NCBI RefSeq assembly: GCF_015832195.1
Contig: NC_052016.1
Coordinates: 33,873,129-33,937,128, forward strand
DNA length: 64,000 nt
Reading direction: 5' to 3'
From: Motacilla alba alba
Lineage: Eukaryota > Chordata > Aves > Passeriformes > Motacillidae
A program made the position numbers and the translations under genes. This document shows, piece by piece, positions 1-14,921 of this stretch; position 1 is the first letter of the stretch; each line of letters begins with the position of its first letter. Under the pieces are notes generated by a model that did no database searches, was not told where the DNA came from, and saw only the letters and a list, made by a program, of their open reading frames with translations.

Positions 1-3000
1 AGAGAAAGAACAACCAATATAAAATAAGGATTTTTTTTCTTCTTTTTAGAAAAGCTGCATCAGGCCTGAAGGATGCTACATTCCGTTCTTTCCCTCTAAT
101 GTTTTATAATGCTGGATTATCCAAAAAAAGGGTCTAAACCTGAACTGATTATATATTTGTGTGTGTACAGACAGAGCATGATATTGGGCTAGAGCGAGTG
201 ACATATGCAGAGGGGCCAGGGATGGCTTAGAAAGTCAATTTTCACTCTGTTTGCACATGGTAACAGTTCCAGATTCGTGTAATTAACTATACATCAAAAG
301 GGTGTGAAGGAAGATATATTCCTCTCCACCTTGGGGATTTGATAGGTACTTTGCAATTCATGGTTAACCCCCCATTCACATATTTGTCATTATGGTCGTG
401 CCAAACAACTCATCTGAAGATCAAAACAGCTTTCTTGGGGGCTGTAACAGCAAGAGAAGCACAAGAGATGGCACCTCGAATCCCAGAGCGGGTACCGAGT
501 GGCAGAGAGGGATGCAGCCCTGGATGGTGGTGCTGGTGTTCAGCCCTCTGCCAGCCATTCCAGGGATGTCATAATGGTTTACGGGAGAAAAATGGTCTCA
601 AATGCCATTAGTTTAATGCTTCATAATGTCGTTGTGTCTGTTTTAAATGCAATCACTGAGCTCAGGGGACACCCAGGACTAAAGTAAAAGAAGAGGAAAA
701 GCGCTTCCAGAAACGTAACGATGGAAAAGGAGGCAGGGAAATCTTTGGCAAGTGAAGAAACGAGATTCACTGGTTCTTTTCCACTGAGCAGGTAGTACAT
801 GAGTAATTGGTATCGGACGGCTAGAGGGATATTCATCATGAGAACTGATTGCACCCAGGTGGTAATAAATACACCGAAGTAACATAATCAGCCTGGAGGC
901 AGAGGAGAGTTTTGCAAAAAACAAGACCTGATCCTGGCTGAAATTTTCAGATAGAGTAATTTCAAGTAAGATTTCTAGTGCTGTGTTACTGTCTTTGCCT
1001 TGTTTTCAGAAATGGCAACAAATCCCACCGAATGCGTCCATCATACCCTACCCATCCAGCAAGTTCATTGAAATGTACGTGAGTGCCTAACTCCAGGGTG
1101 CACTGTCTCAAAGAGAGGGAGCCAGAAAAAATGAAACATATCAAAACCAGTGAACAAGCTAAATCTGATCTGTTCACACTAATAGCAATGCAAATAGATA
1201 AATTTCAAAAGCAATGAGTACAAGCAGTGGCTGTGCTCATGCAAGCTTTAGAAATCTTTCTAAGTGTCTCATATCTTATTTCAATCACACAGGTGGAGCT
1301 GTTTCCTTAAGGATGAAATTCTCTCTTGGTTGACATCTCCCACTCCAAATGAGGCAGGGATATGTTCCTTTCAGACAGGATCTGCTCAGTTTCAGCAGTC
1401 ATCAGTTATTCTTCTCCAGGGAGGGATTAAACAAGGCGAAGGGATCGTGGGACCATCTAGCACTGCTCCTTTGTGTCGTTTTTCTTTGGAATCCTAACAA
1501 TTGGGAGCAACCTGCTTCTAGCACTGATGCTGGCAGCTAATCTAATGTAGAAAATATACATGAGCAGCACATCCCCTCTCATCTCTATACTTCTTCTCAC
1601 AGGGCGTCCATCTCACACGTAGGTTGTGCACTGCGGCTGCCCTCATGTCTATCATTAGAAAGCCGGCCCCTGAGCCTGGCCTAACTGTGCCCCATTGATG
1701 TATTGCAGGACAGGCCTCTGCTGAATTCATCCATCAAGCAACCGCAAGAAGTGATTTCTGTGGATTAATGTGCTGGTGGGTGCATGCAGAGGTTGAAAGA
1801 GGAAAGGTTCATGGTAGTAGCTGGCTTACTGAAAAGACAGAGAAATGAGTGTGGCAGAAATAGGGTCCTTAGCATTGCAGATAGGTACAGATCAATAAGT
1901 TGTTGGTTTCAGCTCTTGTATTTGGTTTCTGCTACAGCTATTGGTAGAAAACAAGAAAAAGGAGTTTTTGACAATGCTTTCTACAAGGCTGGATTTAAGA
2001 GTCTGTTCCCAGAGTCTTACAACCCAGATGAATGTAACTGTGGAGGCTGAGATTCACCATGGTGGATGTCTCTGGTGGTTTGGGTTGAGGGAGCTGAGTT
2101 TAATCTTAGAAAGAGGTTAGAGAAAATGAAACAGATGTATCTGTAGTTTAAAATTGACTAGCAGTGCCTTTCTTTGAGAATATCTAAAGTTTCTGTGGAG
2201 CAGAGATTAGAAATTTGGCTTGAAAGGAGCTCCACTGCAAGGGATATGACTTCTGTCATACCCTGAAAAATTGTCCCAGTTTGGCCAGATTGCGAGTCTC
2301 CAAAGAAAACCAGATTAAATCTCATTGGCACTTGGCAATAGAGTTTTGTCAGAGTTTAACAGCTGAACTGCCTGTCCATCCTTGACATGTATGACCAAAG
2401 TGCCTAACCCATCCCCTCGTAACACAGCTCTGAGCTCTGTTTTCCTTGGAATGCGCTTAACTGTGTGGGATTACATTGGTGATGGGTATCACAAGTGCAG
2501 ACTGTGGGAATACAGCTGAGAGGGACACACAGAAAAGTTTCTTTTGCATTTCACCAATGGCTAAAAGTGTAACCAGATGGACTTAGAGCATCAGGAATCA
2601 CTGAGAAACATCAATGAAGTAGCTATTTGCTGTCATAGATGAAATAGATAAAATTCTTCCATTAGTTCCTGATGTGAAACAAATAAACTGAGGGAAGTGT
2701 TTTTCACTGCAGGCCATCAGAGACATTTTTTGTTATCCTCAAATATATTCCCTGGGTGTGATGTACCAGCAGGCTTCCGGCACAAGGCTTTAGAAAAACA
2801 GAGTTTTTGTTGGCAATGTGTTCAACACCCTTTCTAGGAAACATCCTTTCCTTCTTCTGACATTCAGGTCATGTTTCATATCTTACCCTGCTTCCTAGGA
2901 AAATAACAGCAAGATTGGTGATATTACGGTGCTTAGGTCTGCAGAGGTGGTATTTGGGTATGGGAAAGATCATATGAATAGCATGACTGGTGACTTGGAG

Positions 3001-6000
3001 TAACTTTGGAAAAAGCTGGAGGTTGCAGATGAACTAGCAAAACAATCTGTTTCTTATGATGGAAACTGTGTGCCTGAAAGAGAAGTTAATACAGCCAGGT
3101 AGGCAAGAATAAATAAGTTCAAAGAATTACATCAAAGGTGTTCAGGAACTGAAAAAAATCAAAGAGAAGAGCCAAAGAAGTTTCATGCTGGCATCAGAAG
3201 GTCAGTAGCATCAAGGAAGCTGGTGAAGCTTGTCAAATATCTAGGGATAAGTAACAGAAATAGTAGGGTTACCATGAGTGAAATAGTAAGATTACTGTAA
3301 ATGAAACATGAACAAAAATACTAGTTTGTGTGATACCACAAAAAGCAAAAAATAGAGTGAAGGTTGTTAGACTGATCTGTATTGAGCATTAAGGGTATGA
3401 TTTCAGCAGTCAAACTGTAGACACTAAGGAAGATGCTGTTTATGTCAGGCCTGGACAGGGCCCCAGCACAGACAATTCCTCAGCAGGTACCATCTCTGAT
3501 AAACAGGAGTATGGCAGCAAGGTTGCAGCACATTGAATGTGCCGTTGTTCTTCCCATTATCCCAAAAGGAAGGTAGGCAAGTAACCATGAGATGCTCAAA
3601 ATGAGAATTCAGAGGTGGTGTGTGCCAGCTGCGCCTAGGGTTTATGGAGGCTGAAGTGAACAAGACTGTGAAGCAAAATCTGCTCCCATTGATTCTGCTG
3701 ACTCTGAAAAAAAGTATAAAAGACCCATTCCAAAACCAGGTAATTGTCAGCCAGCAAGGGGGTTCCAAAAGCATGGAAGCAATTTTTCCTGGATACAATA
3801 TACCTGATACCAAAATATCTGTACTTGACAATCTATTAGACTGGGTACTTAAGTACTTACTGAGGACGGACACAGACCCAAATTCAGACAGATGATTAGC
3901 ACTGCTGCAGTTCAGAGTAGTACCTCAGCAGTGTGGGTGGTCACATGGTCAGTAGGAAACTGAAGAACAAGAAAAATCCTGACAAGAACACTGAGAATCA
4001 GAGTCCCTGGGGACTCTAATGTAGAAAAAGCCAAAATAAAAAAAGTAATATGTGATTCATGGACCCAGGAGTTGTTATTATGCATCCTTATGATCAGAGG
4101 TAAAGTTGCAAATGGTGGGTTTAGCCCTGCTACTATGGAAGGCAAGTAAATACATCCAGTGAAGAATAAGGAGCAGCTTCTCACAACACAAGTGAAAATG
4201 TAGCTGGAATGATACACTCTCTGTTCTGGAAGGGCCTCAGACAAAGACAGCAGGATCACAAGGAGACAGTTGATGTTACGTGACCACAACAAGCTTACTG
4301 CTGCTTGCCAGCCGTGCCATTGCTCTCTCAAAGGAGACATTAAGACACAATAGACTCAGCATTGTTGAATCAGCTAATCCAGAGGCTCACTGGATATTTC
4401 TGCTTTTTGTAGAAATTTTTTCAAAGTTCTGTGCTGCAGGGATGTCAAGCAGGGATCCCATTATATGGTGAAGCACATCAGTAACTGGCTTTTGTGACAA
4501 TCAGCTGTGGCGCAGCACATATGGAGACTGAGGTCATCCTGTACCAGTCCTTCCAGGAGACAATGATGGTAACCTCCTTGCTTCTGAGTGCTTGCTGAAG
4601 AGTGAAACCTTTTACTCACACTCCATAATTAGAGACAGTTTCTGCTCTCATAAAGCAGTGGCCAGCAATAAAGCAAGGGTAACCCGCGGCTCTGAATCAA
4701 AACAGCCTGGGATGTTGATCTGTTTGAAAGCTGGCTCCTAGTTTGGTGGATGAATTTAATGCTTTAACAAACTGGCTGACTGCAGATGGGCATACACAGG
4801 CTGCTCAGCTCCCTTTTTTAATCTCTTTCAGATGTCACTGCTAGGAACGGCGATTAAATCCCCATGTGATTACTTTCAATCAGTAAGAGCAGGACTTGTT
4901 TCTCCAGAGGCACGTACCAGAGTGGCTCTGTCACCTCATGGCACTGAGAGAGCACCTGTGTTAGCCAAGGATTTAGACACTTCTCATTGTGGGATGAAGC
5001 TAGATGAGACTGGTCAGCTTCACAGACCGGGTGGGACTGGGCAGGTTGCAAATTCTCCTGCTGTGTGGGTCAGGTCCTTATACTGCTGACAGAGCATTTG
5101 CAGTCTAAACACGTAAAGGGTGGAAAAGGGGAGCATATGTTGCCTCCCAGGAGGATGTGAGACACAGAGAAATACCAGACTGGCTGTGAGATTCAGAGAT
5201 TTAGAGAAATGGCTTTGCTGGTGTCAGTCAAGCCAGAAGCTGCAACTCTTAGAGAAACTCAAGGAGCCGCCATGCAAGGGAAGAAGGAGCCAGTCTGGTG
5301 TGGACGCTTCTCTTGAGTGTGACAGTAGTATAACTTCCACAGAAATTCCCCTGCTGAAGATGCTATTGTTTTGAACGCAATTATCTTTTACAAGGTTCTT
5401 CCAATCCACCTAATCATCTTTATCTTAATGTGCTTTTCCTTTCTACATTGTAACATAAAATCCATTTCCTTTCAATTTACTTCAGATCTATCTGCATCCA
5501 GATTACTGTAACTTGGACGCACAGTAATTAAATGCGGTTTGTCTGACTAGACAGGCAGCCTGTTTATGCTAGCAAGCAATGCAGGTTTCTCTGTGCCATC
5601 CCACCAGCATGGTTTAACTCTACCCTAGAGAGTCTGTGTGCTAGGCCATGTGCGAGCTTCACCATGCATTTGGTCCTTGGTTCATGGAATGACATTGGTG
5701 ATTAATGCTCCTTAGGTTTCAGATTCTGAGATTTCAAAATACTCATCCCACTAGGATCTGCCTCAATAGTTCAACCTGGGTCAGCTCCCACCTGAACCTC
5801 TCTTTCTGGTGGGGGTTTTTAAGAGGCTGATGACAATATCTGCATGTTTAAAAAAGGATACAGGTGTTCTACCCTTTGGCTCTACCATGCAGCCTTGTAC
5901 TAGAATCCCTGTGAGACTGACAAGATTTGACCCTGGCCTTGGCTCCATATAACACTCTGCATTCTGGGAGTTTGTTAAATATGTACTCTGAATCCCATTT

Positions 6001-7640
6001 CATGTTGTACTTTCACCTTTTGGATGCTACTGGGAAGCAAATTGTGTGGCAGCAAGAGTCCTGGATGTCTTGAAATGATACAGAGGAGGTATTATAAATG
6101 TCTGTAGTTCAAGCACGCACTGTAAATGCACCATTGAGAGGTGCTTTAAGAATGATTCAAGAAAAGATCAAGTGAGGTAAATTCACCTTTAGAGAGTAAG
6201 GTTCAAATCTTGGATACTCTTACAAGGCAAATGGAGTAGGAAAGTTTTGTGCTAATTTACTTTGCACATGGTTGGGAGATACTTCATGGGTCAAGAAAGG
6301 TGGGAGGTCTCCCTTAGAAATCCTTTGGTACTGATGAGCCTTGTGTGGGGAACACTGAACTGGGAGAGACAAGGGGCCTGCTCTACAGTTTTTAAAGACA
6401 CTTTCTTTGAAAGCAATGCTTTCCCTGATAGAGCCTGAACTAGAGAGTGTAGCCTTTGAGGCAGTCATATGATTATGTACAGCAAAGTCACTTTAGCATT
6501 TAAAGATAATTTCTGAATCTCTGGATCCTTTTTGTGTTCTGTGTCCCCATCAAAAAAATGGGGTGAGTGCCCCCAAACCACTTTTGAAGACTCCCTTCCT
6601 AGCTGGTCAGCAAGACCTGGCTCATACAAGAGGTGGTCTCTGGCCACAAGATTTAAGCTGCTCTGTAGTGGGATTTTCTGAATGACTACATATGGGGTCT
6701 GAGACTGGTTGTTTGTCTGAGACACCTTTGATCACCCAGAAAAGCCCCAGTGGGATGAGCTTAGAAGATGATTGTCCGTTACTCCCATAGTTCATGAAAA
6801 CCCTCCTCTCTTTGTTATAATTTTAACCTTCCCTTCATTTTCCTTGTTTCTTCCTCATTTTTGAGGTTTGAATCTAAAGTATGTCAAAATTTGCTAGGTT
6901 TTGATGAACACAGTGGCTGAATTGAAACTCTTCAAGTCTCTCAGCAGTCCTTTCTTCTTTCAAACACTTTGCTAGATCAATATTATTTAAGGTCTCCAGA
7001 GCTTTGATCTTCTTGGGGCAATTCAAGCAAGATAAGAAGCTGTGACCCTGACTAATAGGACCTATGTGTTCAGAAGGCAGTCCTGTCTAAGTACAGTCTG
7101 AAAAATATGTCAGGACAAGGAGACTGGGCAGGCAGACACAAGGCAGGCCCCATCCTACCCACCTACCATGCCATGGTTATCTTCAGGATCCTTCTTAGGA
7201 TTGTTACTCTGGTGACAATCACAAGTAACTCCTTTGAGATCATGGAACTGCTGTAAGGTTACCTTTATGTGTGTGACATTAAACTCCAACCTTTTGACTT
7301 TCAGAAAAACCACATTTGTTATGCTTATTGCCCCAGGGAACAAGTCCTCCTCCCTCCCTTTCTAAAAGATTATATTTATCTTGTCACATTGGCCCACTGA
7401 GGACTCACCTTACAGACAGCTTGTGTGGACAGCTTTTGTGTCAGGTCCAAAGAGACCAAGGCTTGAAAGATGTTGGCATCTGTCAAAGATCTATTTCCTT
7501 CAGATCATGAAGATGGAGACTGAGCCGGTCTGAAAATCCATCTATCCCCACATCCCAGTGCAAATGGGAGCCAAAGCAGATGCCTGGGGAATATCACAAT
7601 AGCAGAGGTCTATATGATACTTCCTGTGGAAGGTCTGCTG
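1..7640. other. Intergenic sequence downstream of NHLH2, no gene recognised
   Basis: AT-moderate unique-looking DNA. The longest open frames (142 codons each on the minus strand at 3445-3873 and 3912-4340) have no recognisable domain or signal and are about what chance gives in this length. Purine-rich, decayed-repeat-like sequence is present around 2.9-3.4 kb but I cannot name a family. Confidence 0.6.
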
Positions 7641-7649
7641 CCCTTCAGC

Positions 7650-8480
7650 CATTTGTGGTTTGAGGAGAGACTGAGTTGGGAGGAACTTCTACACATTTAA
7701 AAATCCTCAGTAGATTTCTATTTTGTGAGTTTCTGTCCTTGAACTTGTAAAATATTTTTGCTTTCACAACATCCTGAGGAAGGAGTTCCACAGTTTTACT
7801 GCACATGGTGTGACAAGACACCTCCTTTTGTTTTGAGCCTGGCATCCAACAGTTTCATTTGACGCCTCCTGTTATCAAATTATATTGGATGAGACAGGGA
7901 ACAACTGATCCCTCTCCACCATTCCCTTGTTAACTGGGATATGATGGCTTTCTGTAAAATCACTGCCGGCTCAATCCTTTTCACTTAGTCATTTGCTGCA
8001 TGGAAACTATTCCATGCTTTGTATTATCCTTGCTGCCATTCTCAGATGCTTTTGGACTTTAAATTTGCTCTTACTGAGACTGAACCAGAGCTGCACATAG
8101 AGTTCGGGATACAGACTTGCTTTGGTTTTATGCATGGCATAATGATGCTCTCTGCCTTGCTCTCTACCTGTTCTGTTCTATTCTCTCAATGGTGATAATA
8201 ATACCTTACATTTCATTTTCTTTTTCCATGACACGAAGACCCAAGCTGATGTTGTCATGAAGCAATATATCATAGCTACAAGATCTTGCTTCTGTGCTTG
8301 GCTCAGGACTGATCAGTTATATGTGAAGTTAGAAATGTTCTTCCCTGCATGCATCACCTTATCACTTTCTTTAGATTGAATTTCATGTGCTATTTTATCA
8401 GTCTCACACAGTCCTCCTGCAATTTTTCATGGTCAGTCCTTGTCTTTATTATCTTGAATAACAAAAGTCCAATACAGCTT
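7650..8480 (-). mobile_element. Ancient CR1/L3-like LINE fragment, antisense
   Basis: Read on the plus strand this is the antisense of an old amniote CR1/L3-type LINE. It has recognisable blocks in the right order: the segment around GAGTTCCACAGTTTTACTGC (about 7784-7803), CCTCCTTTTGTTTTGAGCCTG, GGAAACTATTCCATGCTTTG, CAGAGCTGCACATAGAGTTC, GGCATAATGATGCTCTCTGC and TTGAATTTCATGTGC. It is heavily diverged with no usable reading frame. It differs from the young avian CR1 tails elsewhere in the window. The family name is from memory of consensus structure; a RepeatMasker run would settle the subfamily. Confidence 0.7.
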
Positions 8481-8671
8481 TGTGGCTCTATCCTGTAGGG
8501 GTCATTTCTTGGATAGTCTTGAAGCCTGTCTTAAATCTTGAAACTGCTTAAATGGTCAGAAGACCCTTGGTATTGGGAATATTTGGTCTGATATGTGGGA
8601 TAGAGTTGTCTTTTAATGCTGTGACTACACACAGTGGAATGCTGCTTTCTCCTCCTCTGTTCTGCATTTCT

Positions 8672-9561
<890 letters not shown>

Positions 9562-9649
9562 TCTTCTTCTTCTTCTTCTTCTTCTTCTTCTTCTTCTTCT
9601 TCTTCTTCTTCTTCTTCTTCTTCTTCTTCTTCTTCTTCTTCTTCTTCTT
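9562..9649. repeat. TCT/TTC trinucleotide microsatellite, about 29 copies
   Basis: An 88-base perfect TCT array. The minus strand encodes an artificial polyglutamate frame. It is the second pure polypyrimidine array within 0.7 kb of the TTTC tract. Confidence 0.98.
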
Positions 9650-12600
9650 GTTTTAGTGACAAACAGCAGAACAACTGTCACCTGTTGCTTTTCAAGTGAC
9701 TCTGTACCCAGCCACTCCGAGAGCAATCATTGCATACATGAATATGTGTGTGCACTCATATCTAGGAAAGTTTGGGATGTAAAAACCAGCAAAAACAAGG
9801 GGGGGTGGGGTAGATAAGGGTCTTTTATTAATTTGTTAGGAATGCCTTAAGCAAGTAAGTGGGTTTGAGAAGTGTAAGCGTGTAACATCACCTTTCTCAG
9901 ATCACTTGAGTAGAAGCCTGCATGGATGAGAAGTGAGACACCAGTCCTGGGCTGGAGCACCCAGCAGCTCCCTGTGAGAGCAAGGACTGGCTGCGCTGTA
10001 GGGCATGGGCTGGTGGGGTGGCAGAGGAGCAGAACCACCTCTGCACAGTTGTGCCTCTCTCAGGGACCTTGAAGGGCAGGGTGGCTGTGGGAAGGCCAGA
10101 AGGGGCAGCTGGAGGGAGGGGCGCAGGAGCTGCTGTGAGACCTGGGCTGTGAGGACTTGGTGGAGAGCAGTGGTGGGCAGAGGAGCCTGCTCTGAAAGGA
10201 CAGAGGAGGTGATATCAAAGAGCACAGCCGTAAGCTGAGAAAAACATCAACTTTGTGCCTGCACTTGTGTCTGAAAGTGGACAGGGTCTGAGTTCTCTTT
10301 CATTTTGAGCCTGAGTTATTCCAGCCCAGTGACTCAATTTATTTCTGTCTCTGCTCCTGACATTTCTCTTTCAGGTGGCTGCTGCATGGTTTTGGGTGGG
10401 GCTGTGGGCTGGGGTGACTCGTGTTTTCAAGCTCTTATCGGCATCAGTATGATGTTCTGCTTTTCTTTTCTGTCGTACGGCATCCCGCTCCCCTCCCCTT
10501 CCTCCCCTCCCTCTGCCGGCTCCCAGAGGAGGCGACAGACGGTCCTGTAATTTGGTTCCATTCGCTCGACTGGAGCAACACCTGCCCCCCTCTCTGGGGA
10601 CAGGAGGGTCTCATCCCAAACCGTGCAAGGAGCCAAAGATGAATCTGAAGCTCACATGCAAATAGAGCTCAGGATAAAACAACATGGCCATTCTGGGCAG
10701 GAAAGGCAAAATCTGTCACCAGGGGAAGAGGCAGGAAAAACGAAATCGGCTCTGAAGAAATAAATAAGAAGCGCCAGGAGATTGCTTTTTCCTTTTGGGT
10801 CGGTTGCTATTGTGGTTATTGATCTGTCCCACCCTGGAGAATAAACTGAGAGTACTGAAAAATAATGGCTGATATTAGAACACATTTATTCACCCTAAAA
10901 GAACTGGGTTAATTGGGTTACAGGATGGCTAGATGGATAGATATGTGAAGAGATAGATAGAATGTCTCTGCTATTTCTTCACAGCTATATAATGAAAAAG
11001 ATCCATTTCTTTGTTGAGTTTCATATACAACATCCTCTTCAGCTCCCCACCCCCCATCTCTTCCCAATCACACACACATTCCCTTTGCTAGAAATGCAGC
11101 AAAGGTACCAAATCACATCGAAGACCCTCAGAATTTATCTGCTGTAAGTATCAGTGGTCATATCCTACCTGGCTCAAACACTTTTTAACACAAACAATAA
11201 GACACGACTTTGTGGCTGGGGAGTGATGTGATCCTGAATGCACAGTACCATGCACTTTGCTGGACAGTAATGAATGATCTGTACCTACAAATTCTTCCTT
11301 TTGTATGTGCATATGTAATAGCAGCATAAATTCAAGTCTATATTTTGGAATATTTTGTGCTCGAGATCTTTTAATCCCTTAGGAAACTGTATGATACTGA
11401 GATACAGTTCCCCCTTAGCTGTACAGTCCTGTCAAAACCATTATGTTTATTTGGAGGAGTTACTTTTGGCTTGCTGTCTGTCCTCGTTTGCTGTATCAGG
11501 GTCAGGATCTGTTCCCAGGGTTCAAATGAATACATTAGCTGCCCTGCTTCCTAATGATACCATGTGAGTGTGTATTGCACCGTGTCCCTGTGAGTCCACG
11601 TAGGCCTGAAAATGTGTCTTAATAGGTGTATAACCCAGTGTTAGCAGACACTGGATATCCCTTGAACTGGGATATTCTAGGTTTATCTATTAGCGCTACT
11701 TGCTCTCTGCGAATGCTGGAGGTTTCCATTCAATGTTTTATGTGTTTTATATAATGTTTTAAATGTTTTATATATTGTATTCAGTTCAGGCCTAAAGTCC
11801 CTCTTTTTAGAGTCAGCTAGAGGTCCAGAGGTAGTGCTCTGCCTTCTCTGTCTTTAAGTGCACTTTCTTTCGTGGTTTGTGGGATGACCTCCTCTTCAGT
11901 TGTGAAGGAGAGGTATCTGAATGTAGCTAAAATACCAGGAAATAATAACTGTGTCTCTTCCCTTGCAATTGTTGTAATGACTGAGTGGGATATAAACTTC
12001 CATTCAGCAGTTCCAACCCTATTCCTCCTATGGTATTGTCATTCAAGGTCATTCATTTCTTATTGCTGAGGGAACATAGACATAGGCAAACTTTGATTGT
12101 ATAATTGACTTTATTGCTATCTAACCCAGACTTGCAATGAGATGGAGTTAAATGTGTTTACCCATTCTTCATAAATCCAGACTTCTGAGCGTTTAGCCAT
12201 GCAGCCTTGTTTTTTTGCATGGTTGCATGGGCCTTGCAGCTTCTGCATACGACTCAGCTCCTTAAGAATAAAAAAAAAGGTGTGGAATGTGGGAGCAAAA
12301 CCTACATTCTGTTTTCAACACTCATCAACTGCTAGATGAGAATGAGCTTCCTTCTTGGTGCCAGCAGGAAAAATAGAAGTAATTGGGGTGATGTTATGGT
12401 GAGGACAGGATTTGAACAGGGTGTTGAGTGTATGGAATTGAGACAGGACTTGTAGGAAAAAGCAATTTCTTCCATCAGATAAAACTTGGGAAGAAAAGGA
12501 CATCTCTTCCAGTCAAGTTCCCTGACCCTTTTGCAGGTTAAACTTGAGATCTGACCCTTTGGATACCACCAAAAGCAAAACCCTTGCTGCTCTGTGTCTG

Positions 12601-13000
12601 AGTGCAGTCAGGCTCTCTGTTATCTCAGGGATGGTAAGAATGGAATAGCCCACAAGATTTTCTGACTTCCTGAGCCTGTTCCCACACATCTCCATGCTGT
12701 GCTCTTCTTTGCTCACAACACAGCAGCCTTTCTGGCTTATCACTTGGGCACAGGATCACGTGGCTGGGAACCTGAGACTCAAGCATTATCTCATCCTGTG
12801 CCTCTGACACGTGTGCGAGACCCCCAGAAGGGGAAGTGAGGCCGGGGGAATGTGGGGTTGACACCTACAACTGCCAGTGACTGCAGCCATCCTACTTTAG
12901 TCAGGTGTTGCAGAGCACTCTCTCCCCCTAAAACATGTATTCCCAATGGTCAAGAAGGAAATAATATGTTTATCTTCATTAACTAAGTCCTCCCAAATGC
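9650..13000. other. Intergenic sequence, no gene recognised
   Basis: Unique-looking DNA with a G-rich patch at about 9.95-10.22 kb and a mildly CpG-containing patch at about 10.38-10.63 kb. AT-rich TTTTA-type repeats occur at about 11.72-11.78 kb. No reading frame of interest and no named repeat were seen. Confidence 0.55.
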
Positions 13001-13039
13001 TGGTAGCATGAAGGCTTTTTGGGTGGCAGGATTTATAAT

Positions 13040-13510
13040 ATCACTCAGGCAATTACATCAAACTCAACACAGCGCCGTGATATTGAACCTAAGAAACAAG
13101 CCTGTCCCAAAGGAAGCCAACTCCAAACTTGGTGGAGTTATTTCAGCCCGGAAATGCAGGATTTGAAACCTGTGCATTGAACTACCAAACCAGTGTGTGC
13201 TCCCTAGGGACAGGGCAAGCATGTATTTGTAGGAAATGGAATTAACAGTCTCTCTGACAGGTTTTCTGCATGGAGCTTTTCAGCTGGTCAAGACCACACT
13301 TAATTAAATTGCTGAGCAAAGTGTCAGCCATAAAAATGGGGTAGAGGGGAGGGTTTTATCACTCCAGCAAGTAAGAATGGATGATGCAGCCACCAGAGTC
13401 AATGGCAGTATTCAAATTACAGGTAAAATTAACCCCTTGTGGGAAACGAGGAAAGGGTTTAATAAATGACACCGTCTCACATTACTCAGGTAATAACCTG
13501 TCTGTCATTG
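13040..13510. promoter_or_regulatory. Candidate conserved non-coding element 0.6-1 kb downstream of the NHLH2 poly(A) site
   Basis: Repeat-free sequence with several homeodomain-type cores (TTAATTAAATT near 13300, AATTACA, GGTAATAACC) and balanced composition, unlike the flanking pyrimidine-rich DNA. This is a guess from texture and position; conservation alignment is required. Confidence 0.3.
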
Positions 13511-14074
13511 AGTCTGTATCTGTTCCATGTTTTGAATGACAAGATTTGGCAATGAAGCCTTGTATGAAAGATTATAGCTGAGGTTTTCTAAAGTAGGGAA
13601 AGGGCACAAGATTTTTCCTTGGTTTCAGTAGAAGAAGACCTGGCCAGTGAGGGATCAAAGCTGAATTTAAACAAGAGAAAGAAAATCCAGTGCACTCAGG
13701 CAGGACACAACACATGCATTTGGGTGGCAAAGCCAGACATTTCAAAGAGTGAGGTAGCAAAACAGGTGCTTGCAAGCATCAGATTGGATTGTACAGCTTG
13801 AACTTTGGAACATGTGACCAGATGCCAGTCATGATGAGACTGGGAGAAAGTGACAGCAAGGGTTCTGTGTCTCCTTTGCATTTGGGCAGGGCAGCCAGCT
13901 GAGAGCGGCTGGAGCAGGGGAGCTGTGGTGGAGGGACTGCAGTCTGAGTCTCCCTAGGAAGAGGCAGGTAACCTGTTGAAGCTTCCCACGCACAACTTGA
14001 GAAGCCTTTGCAATCCTTATTCATAAGGACAAATCATGTCTGTCTTACAGAAGGACCAACAGGGAAAAATAATT
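13510..14074. other. Spacer just beyond the NHLH2 3' end
   Basis: No gene, repeat or strong motif cluster was recognised between the candidate element and the NHLH2 poly(A) signals. Confidence 0.5.
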
Positions 14075-14088
14075 AGGAAAAAACAGCT

Positions 14089-14107
14089 TTTATTTGATAC
14101 TTTTATT
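14089..14107 (-). terminator. NHLH2: Tandem NHLH2 polyadenylation signals
   Basis: Read on the minus strand, AATAAA occurs at 14102-14107 and again at 14089-14094. Cleavage would then be expected about 10-30 bases further on, near 14.06-14.09 kb. These are the first paired canonical signals after the AT-rich UTR. Another possible signal lies closer to the CDS in the AT-rich block at 14.93-14.98 kb, so a short 3' UTR isoform is possible. Confidence 0.65.
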
Positions 14108-14454
14108 TATATGCAAAACAGCTCACCATTCATGAGAGATATGAAAAACGCATCAGATAGAAACCAGATTTATCTATTTTCACTACAAAATATTGCATTA
14201 TATAAAGCAACATAGACACACAAAAAAACCCTGAAAAAGACTAAAATCTTTGGATAGCAGATGTGGTTTTTTTTCTTTTTCTCCTTTGTCCCTAAAATGC
14301 GCTTCTTGTTTTAAGAGATTCACAGCAAAGAACATGAAACATTTTCAGGTTATAGAATTTTTTGGTTGTCACAAAGGAAAGCAGTCCTGGATTTACTTTT
14401 CTTTCTTTTTTTTTCTTTTTTTTTAGGAAAAAATGTCCTTTCCTAAAAATATAC

Positions 14455-14522
14455 CACACACATACACACCCACGCTCACTCCCACACACATGCATGTGTA
14501 CACACACGCACATATACACCCA
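14455..14522. repeat. Degenerate CA repeat in the NHLH2 3' UTR
   Basis: CACA/CACGC/CATA units with interruptions, read as a GT-rich stretch on the mRNA strand. Confidence 0.8.
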
Positions 14523-14921
14523 CAAAGAAACTACTTCCCTTATAAACGATTTGCAAAGTACTTTTCAGACGCAACTATAGATCAGAATAACAACAAGTTT
14601 AAAAAAAAAACAACAAAACCTCTCCTAGTTAAGTGCTAGTGGTTGTTGATCCCACACAAGGAAAGAAAGAAATAAGGTCAAGAACAAATGCCTTGATATA
14701 TATAAAATATACTTATAAACAGGGAGGGAGGGGAGGTTTCTGGTACACAAGTGCAATATAATTGGAGGAAAAAAAATAAATTAAAAAGAAAATAAAATGA
14801 ACACTGTATTGATCCCAACAAACACTCATAAAGTCAAACATAATATTCCACAGGAGAAATTGTAAACACCCGACTATAGAAACCAATTGGCACGAAGTAT
14901 CCAAAGTAAAATTGCCACCAC

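Noticed and set aside
3445..4340. Two successive 142-codon minus-strand frames
   Set aside because: Considered as remnants of a retroelement, but no reverse transcriptase, protease or gag-like motif is visible.
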